Shown here: in pieces, positions 9,817-18,664 of the stretch
Position numbering within the stretch: position 1 is the first letter of the stretch
Layout of the letters: every line of letters starts with the position of its first letter
Assembly (NCBI GenBank): GCA_964643145.1
Contig: CAZXPG010000003.1
Span: 1-64,000, forward strand
Origin: CAZXPG01 sp964643145
GTDB taxonomy: Bacteria > Pseudomonadota > Alphaproteobacteria > Rickettsiales > Arcanibacteraceae
Direction: 5' to 3'
DNA: 64,000 bases
The notes under the pieces: generated by a model
Told to the model about the DNA's origin: nothing
Databases searched by the model: none
The model's input: the letters and a program-made list of their open reading frames with translations, nothing else
Program-made: the position numbers and the translations under genes

Positions 9817-9831
9817 AAAATATTGTTGACT
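9817..9831 (+). promoter_or_regulatory. Candidate -35 region before the surface-protein gene
   Basis: The 279-bp spacer before the RTX-like gene contains AAAATATTGTTGAC, repeated exactly at 20411-20424 before rpmJ. TTGAC would serve as a -35 element. I could not find a convincing -10 at the usual distance. The transcript leader would be about 200 bases. The rest of the spacer is AT-rich without recognised features. Confidence 0.3.
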
Positions 9832-10043
9832 TTAAGGGTAAAATGGCTTCAGATGGTGCAATTAACAAAATAAGCGGAGGTTAGGTATAGCCCCCTTATT
9901 TTAAAAAGATTAGTCAATTTTTCTTGGCTGTTAATGAAATGGTAAGGAAAATTTTCTAGACTGTACATGCGCTTTCTGGTGAAGTGCATTGCTTAAACCT
10001 TAGCTTCATTGTCCTTAAAACTATAAAAAAGGGTTATAATTAG

Positions 10044-12902
10044 ATGACTACATATTCTTTCTCAGCAGGTAGCACGCAAGCTTTTGATGCAGATGCTGAT
10101 GTGCTGTCTTTTGCGGTTAGCGACGGTTCCGCATCAGGTGTGACACTCACTACATCTGGCTCTAACCTGACAGTGACTACTGCTGCTGGCAGCATGACAC
10201 TCACAGGCGTTGCCCTCTCACAACTCACAACAACGAATGTAACATTTGCAGATGGCAGTGAATTGCTGGTTGGTGATGATACAACCGATACAGGTACTGA
10301 TGCTGATGATGCAGCAAACACACTGCAAGGCACATCAAATGCCGACGTGATTTTCGGTATGCATGGTGGCGATACGATCACTGGTTTAGCTGGTAACGAC
10401 GTAATCTTCGGTGGTACAGGCGTTAGCGATGCTGATGATGGTGCTGACACTATCGATGGTGGTGCAGGTGCCGATATCGTCTATGCAAACGGTGGTGCTG
10501 ATTCTGTTACTTCCTCCGATGGTTCCGATATCATTTACGGTGGTGCGGGTAACGATACAATTAATGGTGCTTCCAACACTAACAATATCGTTGTTTATGG
10601 TAGTGCAGATAGTGACAGCATCACAGGTGGTGCAGGTGCCGATACAATCTATGGTGGCGTTGGTGCAACTGACTCAACAGATTCCGCTGATACTATTAAT
10701 GCCGGTGCAGGTGATGATCTGATCTATGGTAATGCGGGTAACGATAGCATTGCAGGTAGCGCAGGCAGCCAAGGTAACGATACTGTGTATGCTGGTGTTG
10801 GTAACGACACAGTAAACTACTTCACTGCGCTTGGTGTAGATGCCGTAACTATTTATGGTAATGCTGGTCTGGATACTATCAATGGTGGTTCTGGTGCAGA
10901 TACTATTTATGGTGGTGATAGTGCAAGTGATAGCCTTGATGGTGCCGATTCTATCGTTGGTAACGGTGGTGCCGACCTGATCTACGCTAACGCTGGTAAC
11001 GATGCGGTAACAGGTACTGGTGCTGATGCTGGTGCTGATACTGTATATGCTGGCTTAGGTAATGATACTGTTACTTATGACACCAATACAACCGATGGTC
11101 TTACTATATTTGGTAATGGCGGTACGGATAGCATCACTGGTGGTTCAGGTGAAGATACCATTTATGGTGGTGATAGTGCAGTAGATAGCACTTCCGATAA
11201 AGATACTATCAATGGTGGTGCGGGTGCTGACCTGATTTATGGTAATGGTGGTGATGATTCTATCACTGGTGGTGCTGTTGCTGGTATTGATACTGTATAC
11301 GGTGGTGATGGTGCTGATACGATTAACTACGCTGGAAGCACTACAGCAGAAGCTCTCCTTTATGGTAATGATGGTAATGATACAATTAGTGCAGGTGCTG
11401 CAACTGGCCTAGTAACAACCATTGATGGTGGCGCTGGTGTTGACTCTATCATAGGTGCAGCCGGTGTTGGATTTGCTGATAGCATGATCGGTGGCACAGG
11501 TAACGATACATTCTACTTTGCTGCAGCAGCAGACTTTATTGCTGCTGACACAGTATGGGGTGGTGATTCTTCTACTGACTCATCAACTGAAACTGATACC
11601 ATTAAGTTTGGTGCTAACGGTACCTATGGTTCTGCACTGTTTGCTAATAAATCAGGTATTGAAGCAATTCAGTTATTAGATGATAACACTGCTGCTAATA
11701 GCGTTACGCTTACTGATGCATTTGTAGGTGCCTCTGCGACAGACACAGTGACTATTTCACTGGCGACAACTGGTGCTGGTACACAGGTGCAGACATTCAA
11801 TGCAGAAGCTGTAACAACTACTAGCTATCATGTAAACTTCACCGGTGGTAATGGTGCTGACGTGCTGACAGGTGGTGCTGGTGCTGATACATTGACCGGT
11901 GGTGCTGGTGCTAATCAGTTGGTCGGTGGTTATGGTAATGACTCTATCGTTGGTGGCGATGTTGCTGATGCCACATTAGATGGTGGCGCTGGTAACGATA
12001 CTATCATTGCTGGTGATGGTGATGATGCTAAGATCATTGGTGGCGATGGAAGCGATAGCCTGGTTGGTGGTCTTGGTAACGATGATTTCGAGACTACAAT
12101 TGCTCAGTTTATTGCTGGTGATACCATCTGGGGTGGTACATCCACAGAAGATCAGGGTACAACAGATTCCATTACCTTTACTGATGCTGGTACTATTGGT
12201 TCTGCCTTGTTTGCCAACAAAAGCGGTATTGACGTTATCAACTTAGCTAACGGTACTAACAGCCTGACACTAAGCAACGCTTTCGTAGTTGCTGGTAACT
12301 TTGATGGTGATCTGCTCGATACAGACTATGCTGTAAAAATCGTTGGTGGCACAGGTGCTGACACTGTAGATGCTTCTGCAGTTACAAACACAGCTGCTTA
12401 CATCAGCTATGATGGTGCTACAAATGGTGCTGACTCCGTAACTGGTGGTGCTGGTGCTGATATTATCACTGGTGGTTCCGGTGCAGATACCTTTTCCGGT
12501 GGTGCAGGTGCTGACACTATCACTGGTGGTGCAGGTGCTGATAGCCTGACAGGTGGTAACGGTGCTGATACATTTGTGTTTGCTGCTGGTGCAACATGGG
12601 CAACAGCAGATACCATTACTGATTTTGTATCAGGTACTGACATTATTGATCATATCACTGTAGGTAGTACTACTAACTATACTGAAGCTGATGGTTCTGG
12701 TATAACAACCGAGGGTGCGGTGTTGACTGCAGCCCAGGCAGCCCTTGATGGAACAGTATTGTACTACTTTGCCTATAATGTGAATGGTGATGGTGATGGC
12801 TATTTGTTCTATGATGCTGATGGTACAAATAGTGGTGAAATCATTATCAAACTAACAGGTGCTGATGCTGCTTCCTTCTTAGGCTATACTGATATTCAGT
12901 AG
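10044..12902 (+). CDS. Large calcium-binding-repeat (RTX-like) surface protein, S-layer or adhesin candidate
   Basis: A 952-residue acidic, Gly/Asp/Ala/Thr-rich protein with many degenerate GGxGxDxx nonapeptides. At least three copies of an 85-86-residue super-repeat begin with DTIYGGDS-like blocks near residues 200, 286 and 371. A second module, IA-DT-WGG ... SALFANKSGI, occurs twice (about 495-560 and 690-755). The C-terminus TDFVSGTDIIDH plus a hydrophobic tail resembles type I secretion substrates, and there is no Sec signal. I see no Arg, Pro or Cys anywhere, and codon use is strongly GGT-biased, as in abundant proteins. It lies beside wzm/wzt and ends at a strong terminator. An S-layer or adhesin role is inference, since no T1SS genes are in view. 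Confidence 0.75.
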   Translation: MTTYSFSAGSTQAFDADADVLSFAVSDGSASGVTLTTSGSNLTVTTAAGSMTLTGVALSQLTTTNVTFADGSELLVGDDTTDTGTDADDAANTLQGTSNADVIFGMHGGDTITGLAGNDVIFGGTGVSDADDGADTIDGGAGADIVYANGGADSVTSSDGSDIIYGGAGNDTINGASNTNNIVVYGSADSDSITGGAGADTIYGGVGATDSTDSADTINAGAGDDLIYGNAGNDSIAGSAGSQGNDTVYAGVGNDTVNYFTALGVDAVTIYGNAGLDTINGGSGADTIYGGDSASDSLDGADSIVGNGGADLIYANAGNDAVTGTGADAGADTVYAGLGNDTVTYDTNTTDGLTIFGNGGTDSITGGSGEDTIYGGDSAVDSTSDKDTINGGAGADLIYGNGGDDSITGGAVAGIDTVYGGDGADTINYAGSTTAEALLYGNDGNDTISAGAATGLVTTIDGGAGVDSIIGAAGVGFADSMIGGTGNDTFYFAAAADFIAADTVWGGDSSTDSSTETDTIKFGANGTYGSALFANKSGIEAIQLLDDNTAANSVTLTDAFVGASATDTVTISLATTGAGTQVQTFNAEAVTTTSYHVNFTGGNGADVLTGGAGADTLTGGAGANQLVGGYGNDSIVGGDVADATLDGGAGNDTIIAGDGDDAKIIGGDGSDSLVGGLGNDDFETTIAQFIAGDTIWGGTSTEDQGTTDSITFTDAGTIGSALFANKSGIDVINLANGTNSLTLSNAFVVAGNFDGDLLDTDYAVKIVGGTGADTVDASAVTNTAAYISYDGATNGADSVTGGAGADIITGGSGADTFSGGAGADTITGGAGADSLTGGNGADTFVFAAGATWATADTITDFVSGTDIIDHITVGSTTNYTEADGSGITTEGAVLTAAQAALDGTVLYYFAYNVNGDGDGYLFYDADGTNSGEIIIKLTGADAASFLGYTDIQ

Positions 12903-12914
12903 TTGATTAGTCTA

Positions 12915-12956
12915 AAGAAACCCCCTCCCACTCATCATGGGAGGGGGTTTCTTTTT
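12915..12956 (+). terminator. Strong terminator after the RTX-like gene
   Basis: GAAACCCCCTCCCA and TGGGAGGGGGTTTC form a 14-bp perfect stem with a seven-base loop, followed by a T-run. It begins 12 bases after the stop codon. Confidence 0.92.
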
Positions 12957-12970
12957 CTCCCGCTTCCCAA

Positions 12971-13062
12971 ACAAAACCCTTGCATCCTTTGTTAAAATCC
13001 GCTAAACAATAACCCTTCTCTTTTCTTCAGGATCCGTAGTTCAGCTGGATAGGGTATTTGAC
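12971..13062 (+). repeat. Upstream copy of a 92-bp duplication containing the tRNA-Arg promoter and 5' half
   Basis: This 92-bp stretch matches 13486-13577 with about six mismatches. It contains the presumed tRNA promoter (TTGCAT at 12980, TAAACA 17 bases later), the leader, and the first 33 bases of tRNA-Arg. The similarity stops inside the anticodon arm. The two copies are 515 bp apart and bracket the DUF1640-type gene. Confidence 0.85.
13030..13062 (+). pseudogene. Truncated tRNA-Arg copy (5' half only)
   Basis: The acceptor 5' strand, D arm and the first strand of the anticodon stem are present with four substitutions relative to the intact gene. The sequence then diverges at the anticodon loop. 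The changes GGATCCG, GTAGTTC and GGGTA would weaken the acceptor and D stems. It cannot make a tRNA. It may still act as a transcribed leader of the gene at 13119. Confidence 0.8.
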
Positions 13063-13118
13063 AATATCCTTCTCTTCATGGTACTCTAGCAGAAGTTAAT
13101 TCTCGCTATAGGTTTATA

Positions 13119-13460
13119 ATGACGGCCCTTGCTTTTGATACACTTGCCATCACCAAACGCTTAAAATCGCATGGTTTTACCGAGGCTCAAGCCGAGGCTA
13201 TCACCAATGAGATACAGCACTCCCATGAGATAAGCCTTGAGAATCTGGCTACCAAGGCAGATATCAAGGATATTAAGGCAGATATCAAAAATCTGGAACA
13301 AGCTACCAAGGCAGATATTTTGCGCCTGGAACAAGCCACCAAGGCCGATATCAATAATGTTAGGGGTGAGATGCGTGAGATGGAACTTCGCCTGAAGGTC
13401 ACGATGGGAACCATGATTGTTGGTTTGGGCGCATTTCTTGCTGCCATCAAGTTTTTATAG
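13119..13460 (+). CDS. DUF1640/CCDC90-family coiled-coil membrane protein
   Basis: A 113-residue protein with an N-terminal head (LKSHGFTEAQAEAITNEI, about 15-32), a coiled-coil stalk built from repeats such as LEQATKADI (about 45-90), and a C-terminal membrane anchor (about 93-112, ending AAIKFL). This is the layout of the DUF1640/CCDC90 family, which includes the mitochondrial proteins MCUR1 and CCDC90B. The stalk repeats are also visible in the DNA, so it has grown by internal duplication. It sits alone between the two halves of a tRNA duplication. Its function in bacteria is unknown. Confidence 0.75.
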   Translation: MTALAFDTLAITKRLKSHGFTEAQAEAITNEIQHSHEISLENLATKADIKDIKADIKNLEQATKADILRLEQATKADINNVRGEMREMELRLKVTMGTMIVGLGAFLAAIKFL

Positions 13461-13485
13461 ATGGATAACACGAAACCATTCTGCA

Positions 13486-13577
13486 ACAAAACCCTTGCAT
13501 ACTCTGTTAAAATCCGCTAAACAATAACCCTTCTCTTTTCTTCAGGACCCGTAGCTCAGCTGGATAGAGCATTTGAC
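13486..13577 (+). repeat. Downstream copy of the 92-bp duplication (intact tRNA side)
   Basis: This is the partner of 12971-13062 and continues into the complete tRNA-Arg gene. The boundary at 13577 falls in the anticodon loop, between CTAC and its counterpart. Confidence 0.85.
13495..13523 (+). promoter_or_regulatory. Candidate tRNA-Arg promoter
   Basis: TTGCAT is followed after exactly 17 bases by TAAACA, about 22 bases before the mature tRNA 5' end. The same arrangement is kept in the duplicated copy at 12980-13008. Confidence 0.45.
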
Positions 13578-13621
13578 TACGAATCAAAAGGTCGGGCGTT
13601 CGAATCGCTCCGGGTCCGCCA
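13545..13621 (+). tRNA. tRNA-Arg(ACG)
   Basis: A complete cloverleaf with the CCA end encoded. The acceptor pairs GGACCCG with CGGGTCC, the anticodon stem TTTGA with TCAAA, and the T arm GGGCG-TTCGAAT-CGCTC. The anticodon loop CTACGAA gives ACG, read as ICG after deamination, which decodes CGN arginine codons. Its 5' half is duplicated upstream at 13030. Confidence 0.97.
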
Positions 13622-13688
13622 CTTTCCTTGACATTGCTGCCCTTTACCGCTATAGTCCCATAAGCACATTGTGGTTTAAGAGTGGGTA

Positions 13689-15008
13689 ATGAAAAATTTA
13701 TCGGTAATACACACAGGATTAATACTAGGCGCACTCCTGGTTTTCTCTCAGCCCGCCATGGCCGATGATCTTGCTGAACGTATTACCCGGCTTGAGCAGG
13801 AACTCGCCGCGCTTAAAAAACAAGCGGCAGAACAAGCTGCCAGCACGCCTTCTGTTTCCGTATCCCCTAAAGGCCTGAAAGTAGAATCTGCCGATAAAGC
13901 CTTCCAGATGCGCCTCGGTGGTTTAATGCAGTTTGATTCACGCACGGCCATTGATGATAAAAACGATACCAGCAACGATCAGTTCCTGGCTAGACGCATC
14001 CGCCCCACCATGGAAGGGCGTCTTTATGATATCTATAGCTACCGCATCATGCCCGATTTTGGCAACGGACAAAGCAAAATCTATGATGCCTATGCGGAAG
14101 CCGCGTTTGCCCCCACCGCCACTGTTCGTATCGGAAAATTTAAACCGCCAGTAGGGATCGAGCAATTCCAGTCTGATGCTTACGGTGCCTTCCCTGAACG
14201 TGGCCTGCCTTCCAGCCTCATGCCCAGCCGTGATATTGGCGCGCAGCTCTCTGGCGCACTGTTGGACAACCGTCTAGAATACCAGGCAGGGCTATTTAAC
14301 GGTACCACCGATGGTGGTAATGGTGATGGCGATGTCGGCGATGGTAAAGAAGTGCTCCTCCGCCTGTTTGCAACGCCATTTGCGACTAGCGATATAGCAG
14401 TGCTTGAAAAGTTAAGCCTGGGAGTAGGTGGCACGTTCGGTGAAAAAAGCGGCACACGTACCAGCACCCAACTAAGCGGCTATAAATCTCCCGTGCAATC
14501 CACTTTTTTCAGCTATAATGCCGGTGCTTATGCCCACGGGGCGCATAAGCGTATCACGCCACAGCTTTCCTATTACACCGGCCCTTTTGGCCTGCTGGCT
14601 GAATATGTGCTGTCGTCGCAGGAGGTGCAACTTGGCACAGTGCAGGAACGGCTCGATAACCATGCTTGGGGGGTGACGGCCACCTACCTACTCACAGGGG
14701 AAGAGGCTGGCTATGGTGCGGTTAAACCCCGCCATAAGTTTGTGCCAGGCCAGGGGCAATGGGGCGCATGGGAACTGGCAGGCCGTTATGGTGTGTTGCA
14801 TATAGACGATAATGCCTTCCCGCTCTTTGCCAGTAGCACGAGTTCTGCTCGCACTGTGCGCGAAGTGGAGGCAGGGCTGAATTGGTACTTAAATGACAAC
14901 GTCAAGTTGATGCTTAGCTATGATTATAGTAGTTTTACAGGCGGTGCGGTACATGGTGACAGGGCAGATGAACAAACGCTTCTCACCCGTGTGCAATATA
15001 ATTTCTAA
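13689..15008 (+). CDS. Porin O/P-type outer-membrane channel
   Basis: A 439-residue OprP/OprO-family porin. A signal peptide ends at about QPAMA-DD (residue 25). A short coiled coil ([18 protein letters not shown]) follows, as in trimeric anion porins. The beta-barrel then runs from [18 protein letters not shown] to the terminal VQYNF, with the aromatic C-terminal residue needed for outer-membrane assembly. OprP homologues favour phosphate or other oxyanions. The adjacent sulfate-binding protein raises the possibility of sulfate as the substrate here, but that is inference. The ATG follows a GAGTGGGTA site. Confidence 0.85.
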   Translation: MKNLSVIHTGLILGALLVFSQPAMADDLAERITRLEQELAALKKQAAEQAASTPSVSVSPKGLKVESADKAFQMRLGGLMQFDSRTAIDDKNDTSNDQFLARRIRPTMEGRLYDIYSYRIMPDFGNGQSKIYDAYAEAAFAPTATVRIGKFKPPVGIEQFQSDAYGAFPERGLPSSLMPSRDIGAQLSGALLDNRLEYQAGLFNGTTDGGNGDGDVGDGKEVLLRLFATPFATSDIAVLEKLSLGVGGTFGEKSGTRTSTQLSGYKSPVQSTFFSYNAGAYAHGAHKRITPQLSYYTGPFGLLAEYVLSSQEVQLGTVQERLDNHAWGVTATYLLTGEEAGYGAVKPRHKFVPGQGQWGAWELAGRYGVLHIDDNAFPLFASSTSSARTVREVEAGLNWYLNDNVKLMLSYDYSSFTGGAVHGDRADEQTLLTRVQYNF

Positions 15009-15021
15009 CAAGGGTTTTATA

Positions 15022-16014
15022 ATGTTTAAAATAGCTGCTATTCTTTCTCTGCTTCTGGTTGGCACGGCCCAGGCGGCTGATCGTGTAGAATTGCTCAACG
15101 TTTCTTATGACCCCACGCGAGAACTCTATGAAGAGGTGAATGCCGCTTTTGCCAAAGAGTGGCAGGCCAAGAGCGGTCAGGAGGTGGTGATCCGCCAGTC
15201 GCATGGCGGTTCCGGCAAACAGGCGCGCGCCGTGATCGACGGGTTACAGGCCGATGTGGTAACGCTGGCTCTCTCCTATGATATTGATGCTATTGCCGAA
15301 CGGGCGGGGTTGTTGCCACCCGAGTGGCAATCACGCTTGCCACATAACAGCGCCCCGTTCACCTCAACCATTGTGTTCCTGGTACGTAAGGGCAACCCGA
15401 AACAGATTAAGGATTGGGATGATCTGGTGAAAGACGGTGTAGCGGTGGTAACGCCGAACCCGAAAACATCGGGCGGTGCACGCTGGAACTATCTGGCAGC
15501 TTGGGGCTATGCGCTGGCTCATAATGATAATGATGCAGCAAGGGCCAAAGAGTTTATCAGCCGTCTGTTTAAGAACGTGCCGGTGCTGGATACGGGCGCG
15601 CGTGGAGCCACCACCACCTTTGTGCGGCGCGGGATTGGCGATGTATTTATCTCTTGGGAGAATGAAGCGTTGCTTGCTGCACGGCAATTGGGGCCAGACA
15701 AATTTGATATTATTGTACCCTCGCTTAGTGTGAAAGCGGAACCGCCTGTAGCCATAATTGATAAGGTCGTGGAAAAGCATCATACGCGTGATGCAGCGGA
15801 GGCCTATCTGCAGTTCCTTTATACCGATGCTGGACAGCAGATTGCCGCCAAACATTTCTTCCGGCCAACTAATCCTGCTATCCTTGCGCAATACAGGGCT
15901 GAGTTCCCGGATGTCAATATGGTGACTATTGAGGATTTAGGTGGATGGAAAGCGGTGCAGAAGAAGCATTTTGATGATGGTGGCGTGTTTGATCAGATTT
16001 ATAGTGCCCGCTAG
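15022..16014 (+). CDS. sbp: Periplasmic sulfate-binding protein
   Basis: A 330-residue ABC solute-binding protein of the sulfate/thiosulfate type. The signal peptide ends [11 protein letters not shown]. The family signature [15 protein letters not shown] follows directly, with the binding-site segment [11 protein letters not shown] and [16 protein letters not shown]. The ATG at 15022 is chosen because it opens the signal peptide and has AAGGG upstream; earlier in-frame codons lie inside the porin gene. The permease and ATPase genes (cysTWA) are not in the window, so the transporter is assembled from a dispersed locus. It is 13 bp behind the porin and probably shares its mRNA. Confidence 0.92.
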   Translation: MFKIAAILSLLLVGTAQAADRVELLNVSYDPTRELYEEVNAAFAKEWQAKSGQEVVIRQSHGGSGKQARAVIDGLQADVVTLALSYDIDAIAERAGLLPPEWQSRLPHNSAPFTSTIVFLVRKGNPKQIKDWDDLVKDGVAVVTPNPKTSGGARWNYLAAWGYALAHNDNDAARAKEFISRLFKNVPVLDTGARGATTTFVRRGIGDVFISWENEALLAARQLGPDKFDIIVPSLSVKAEPPVAIIDKVVEKHHTRDAAEAYLQFLYTDAGQQIAAKHFFRPTNPAILAQYRAEFPDVNMVTIEDLGGWKAVQKKHFDDGGVFDQIYSAR

Positions 16015-16016
16015 TA

Positions 16017-16439
16017 TTAGAAGGTAATAAGCTCGCCACCGCTGGCATGTTTCAGGAAAGACACCATGCCGCCTGCACTAACAGGGATAGTAGATGCCAG
16101 TGTCGCCAGGCTAAGCTTCTCGGCGCGCAAGCCCGTTTCGCAGACGATGAAGCGGATAGAAAGGGCGATGGCGGCCTCAAGCAGTTCTTCAAAAGTGGCA
16201 ATATGCTGGCTGGCGAAATAGGCATTGAGTGCCTGGGCACTGCCTATGCCACGAGCGGCACCGCTGGAAAGTGTCAGGCTATGCCACGCCTCTTTCCCTG
16301 CGAAGGCACGGCAGGCGGCCATAGTGATAAAGACCGTAACTTCCCTATCTAGGCAAGCGGCGGCGGTGGCGGCGATCAAGCCGTAATGGATGCGGTCAAA
16401 ATCACCGGAATAGAGAATCACAGAGAAAGGCGCGTTCAT
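16017..16439 (-). CDS. DsrE-like small sulfur-relay family protein
   Basis: A 140-residue protein of the DsrE/DsrF-like fold, seen in FSILYSGDFDRIHYGL-type beta-alpha start, the central alpha-beta core, and a conserved cysteine in FIVCETGLRAEKL. Related proteins carry or transfer sulfane sulfur, but many are uncharacterised. The ATG at 16439 overlaps the stop of the E1-like gene (ATGA), which implies coupling; a second ATG four codons upstream is possible. The pairing with a ThiF/MoeB-like enzyme and cysK suggests a sulfur-transfer role. Confidence 0.65.
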   Translation of the reverse strand: MNAPFSVILYSGDFDRIHYGLIAATAAACLDREVTVFITMAACRAFAGKEAWHSLTLSSGAARGIGSAQALNAYFASQHIATFEELLEAAIALSIRFIVCETGLRAEKLSLATLASTIPVSAGGMVSFLKHASGGELITF

Positions 16440-17191
16440 TGTTCCCCGCATAACTGGCAGTGAGGGTCGGGCGTAAGTTTCACCTTGCGGAAACTAGCGG
16501 TAAGGCCATTGTAACAGAGTAGCGATCCGGCAAGGCTTTCCCCTTGATGTAGGATTTCCTTCACCACCTCCACCGCCTGGAGTGAGCCAACAACCCCGGC
16601 CACTGCCCCCAGCACGCCGCTAGCAGTGCAGCGCAGTTCAGCGTTATCGGGTGGGTTGGGATAGAGGCAGCGATAGCAGGGCAGGGCGGTGAGATAGGAT
16701 TTAAAGGTAGCAATCTGCCCCTCAAACCCGCGTATTGCCGCTGAAACAAGGGGCTTTTGCAAATGATGGGCGTAGTGGCTGACGCATTGCCGTGTTTCAA
16801 CATTATCACTGCCATCAGCGATCACATCATAGGCGGCTATAAGCGTGGCAGCGTTGCTCTCATCTAGCCGGACGGCATGGGTTTCCACGGTAATATCAGG
16901 ATTCAGCGCGTGTAGGATGCTAGCGGTACTTGAGGTTTTTAACTGGCCAAGCTGGGTGGTATTATAGAGGATCTGCCGCTGTAAGTTGGATAGTGCCACT
17001 GTGTCATGATCGACAATCCCAATCGTTCCCACTCCTGCCGCGGCCAGATAATAGAGAAGCGGCGAACCAAGCCCCCCAGCGCCCACCACCAATACCTTAG
17101 CCGCAAGCAGCCTCTGCTGGCCTTCGCCGCCAATGGCACTCACCAGAATATTGCGCGAATAACGCTCAAGTTGTGAAGGAGAGAATGTCAT
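16436..17191 (-). CDS. moeB: MoeB/ThiF/HesA-type E1-like adenylyltransferase
   Basis: A 251-residue E1-superfamily enzyme that adenylates the C-terminus of a ubiquitin-like sulfur carrier (MoaD or ThiS). It has RYSRNILVSAIGGEGQ at the start, the nucleotide-binding loop VVGAGGLGSP, the DNLQRQ-like SNLQRQILY, the DGSDN motif, and two zinc pairs CYRC and CQLC. There is no C-terminal rhodanese domain, which fits MoeB/ThiF rather than MOCS3-type fusions. The choice between the molybdopterin and thiamine pathways cannot be made here, as no carrier gene is adjacent. Confidence 0.82.
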   Translation of the reverse strand: MTFSPSQLERYSRNILVSAIGGEGQQRLLAAKVLVVGAGGLGSPLLYYLAAAGVGTIGIVDHDTVALSNLQRQILYNTTQLGQLKTSSTASILHALNPDITVETHAVRLDESNAATLIAAYDVIADGSDNVETRQCVSHYAHHLQKPLVSAAIRGFEGQIATFKSYLTALPCYRCLYPNPPDNAELRCTASGVLGAVAGVVGSLQAVEVVKEILHQGESLAGSLLCYNGLTASFRKVKLTPDPHCQLCGEQ

Positions 17192-17203
17192 GAATGAATA
17201 TTA

Positions 17204-17331
17204 TCCCCTCACCCTAACCCTCTCCCCAGGGGAGAGGGGATGTATGGGGTTTGCCCTCCCTCTTGGGGAGAGGGCATAGCTACGCGCTGTAAGTCCCCTC
17301 TCCCTTGGGAGAGGGTTAGGGTGAGGGTTAG
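17204..17331. repeat. GC-rich foldback element (family C)
   Basis: CCCTCACCCTAACCCTCTCC at the left and its complement GGAGAGGGTTAGGGTGAGGG at the right enclose inner smaller palindromes. The whole 128-bp spacer between the E1-like gene and cysK can fold on itself. Related elements lie at 31804, 34922, 37404, 54045 and 59615. Confidence 0.85.
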
Positions 17332-17334
17332 ATT

Positions 17335-18324
17335 TTACACGTCGGCAAATAAATCAGTAGAAAGATAACGCTCGGCAAAAGAAGGCACAATTGCCACAAT
17401 CAGCTTGCCTTTCATTTCCGGGCGGCTACCCACTTCAAGAGCAGCAGCAATGGCGGCACCCGCCGAGATACCGCCAGGGATGCCTTCATATCTGGCAGCC
17501 TTACGGGAAGTGGCAAAGGCGGTTTCATTGCCAATCGTCACAACTTCGTCAATCAGATCAGTATCCAGCACATCGGGCACAAAACCAGCACCAATACCTT
17601 GAATCTTATGGGGGCCAGGCTTACCACCGGAAAGCACCGGGCTATCTTCCGGCTCAACTGCTACCATATGTAGGCTGGGGCGGCGGCTTTTCAGCACTTG
17701 CGCGCAGCCAGTAAGCGTGCCACCTGTACCTACACCCGCGATAATCACATCCACCTTGCCATCGGTATCATTCCAGATTTCTTCGGCGGTAGTATGGCGG
17801 TGCACGGCAGGGTTAGCCGTGTTCTTAAATTGCTGCATCATAATGGCATTGGGGTTAGAGGCCACAATTTCTTCCGCACGTTCAATCGCGCCACGCATTC
17901 CTTTAGCAGCAGGGGTGAGTTCTAACTCAGCACCCAGATATTTCAGCATCTTACGGCGTTCAACCGACATGCTTTCTGGCATAGTCAGAATCAGCTTATA
18001 GCCTTTAGCGGCACAGACAAAGGCAAGCGCAATGCCAGTATTGCCAGAAGTAGGTTCAACAAGCACAGTGCCCGGGCGGATTTTCCCTTCGGCTTCAGCC
18101 GCTTCCACCATTGCCATTGCGATACGGTCTTTCACTGAGGCAAGCGGATTGAAGAATTCCAGCTTTACGGCAATATCAGCCACACAGCCTGCTTCTACAG
18201 CCAGCCTGTTCAAACGGACAAGAGGAGTGCAACCAATTGTTTCGATGATATTATTATAGATTTTTCCACGCCCTTTCGGTTGTTCGTTGATAGTTGCATC
18301 TTTGGCAACAGTTGCTGTGCTCAT
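17335..18324 (-). CDS. cysK: Cysteine synthase A (O-acetylserine sulfhydrylase)
   Basis: A 329-residue PLP enzyme that makes cysteine from O-acetylserine and sulfide. The PLP lysine is K65 in [11 protein letters not shown]. The phosphate loop and substrate loop are TSGNTGIAL, with GTGGTLTG and the C-terminal [13 protein letters not shown] typical of CysK. The ATG has a GGGAGG site seven bases upstream. The N-terminus is about 20 residues longer than in E. coli CysK. It is separated from the E1-like gene only by a foldback repeat. Confidence 0.95.
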   Translation of the reverse strand: MSTATVAKDATINEQPKGRGKIYNNIIETIGCTPLVRLNRLAVEAGCVADIAVKLEFFNPLASVKDRIAMAMVEAAEAEGKIRPGTVLVEPTSGNTGIALAFVCAAKGYKLILTMPESMSVERRKMLKYLGAELELTPAAKGMRGAIERAEEIVASNPNAIMMQQFKNTANPAVHRHTTAEEIWNDTDGKVDVIIAGVGTGGTLTGCAQVLKSRRPSLHMVAVEPEDSPVLSGGKPGPHKIQGIGAGFVPDVLDTDLIDEVVTIGNETAFATSRKAARYEGIPGGISAGAAIAAALEVGSRPEMKGKLIVAIVPSFAERYLSTDLFADV

Positions 18325-18415
18325 GAGAACCCTCCCTTATTAACGATTTAGACAACGATACTTCTTTTCCTACACCATTTTTTAGCATTTATGAACTAAA
18401 ATCGTACGTTTTGCA

Positions 18416-18443
18416 GAAAAAAGGGCCGCCGTAAAGGCAGCCC
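18416..18443 (-). terminator. Terminator of the csbD-like gene
   Basis: Read on the minus strand, GGGCTGCC-TTTAC-GGCGGCCC is followed by a T-run. It lies 17 bases after the CsbD stop codon. Confidence 0.8.
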
Positions 18444-18460
18444 GTAAAAAGGGCAGAGCG

Positions 18461-18664
18461 TTAGGCCGCATTGCGTCTTTCCCAATCATCAATCTGCTCT
18501 TCCGCTTTATCTTGCGCTACACCGTAACGTTCCTGGATCTTGCCTGCAAGCTGGTCGCGTTTCCCCTGGATCTGATCAATATCGTCATCGGTCAGTTTGC
18601 CCCATTGTTCTTTGACCTTGCCTTTAAGCTGTGTCCAATTGCCTGCAATAATATTCCGGTTCAT
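18461..18664 (-). CDS. CsbD-family stress protein
   Basis: A 67-residue protein with the CsbD pattern: NWTQLKGKVKEQWGKLTDDD at 9-28, then the repeat-like GKRDQLAGKIQERYG. CsbD proteins are small, abundant and induced by general stress in several bacteria; their biochemical role is unknown. A strong AAAGGAG site precedes the ATG, and a terminator follows, so it is monocistronic. Confidence 0.9.
   Translation of the reverse strand: MNRNIIAGNWTQLKGKVKEQWGKLTDDDIDQIQGKRDQLAGKIQERYGVAQDKAEEQIDDWERRNAA

Noticed and set aside
10040..10450. Long open frames antisense to, and in other frames within, the RTX-like gene
   Set aside because: They result from the repetitive GGT/GCT/GAT codon pattern; they have no family motifs or ribosome sites and lie inside a clear gene.
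10044..12902. Cytotoxin of the hemolysin type
   Set aside because: There is no pore-forming or enzymatic domain and no acyltransferase or secretion genes nearby; the repeats cover most of the protein.
13030..13062. A second functional tRNA gene
   Set aside because: Only the 5' half is present, with substitutions in the acceptor and D stems and no 3' half downstream.
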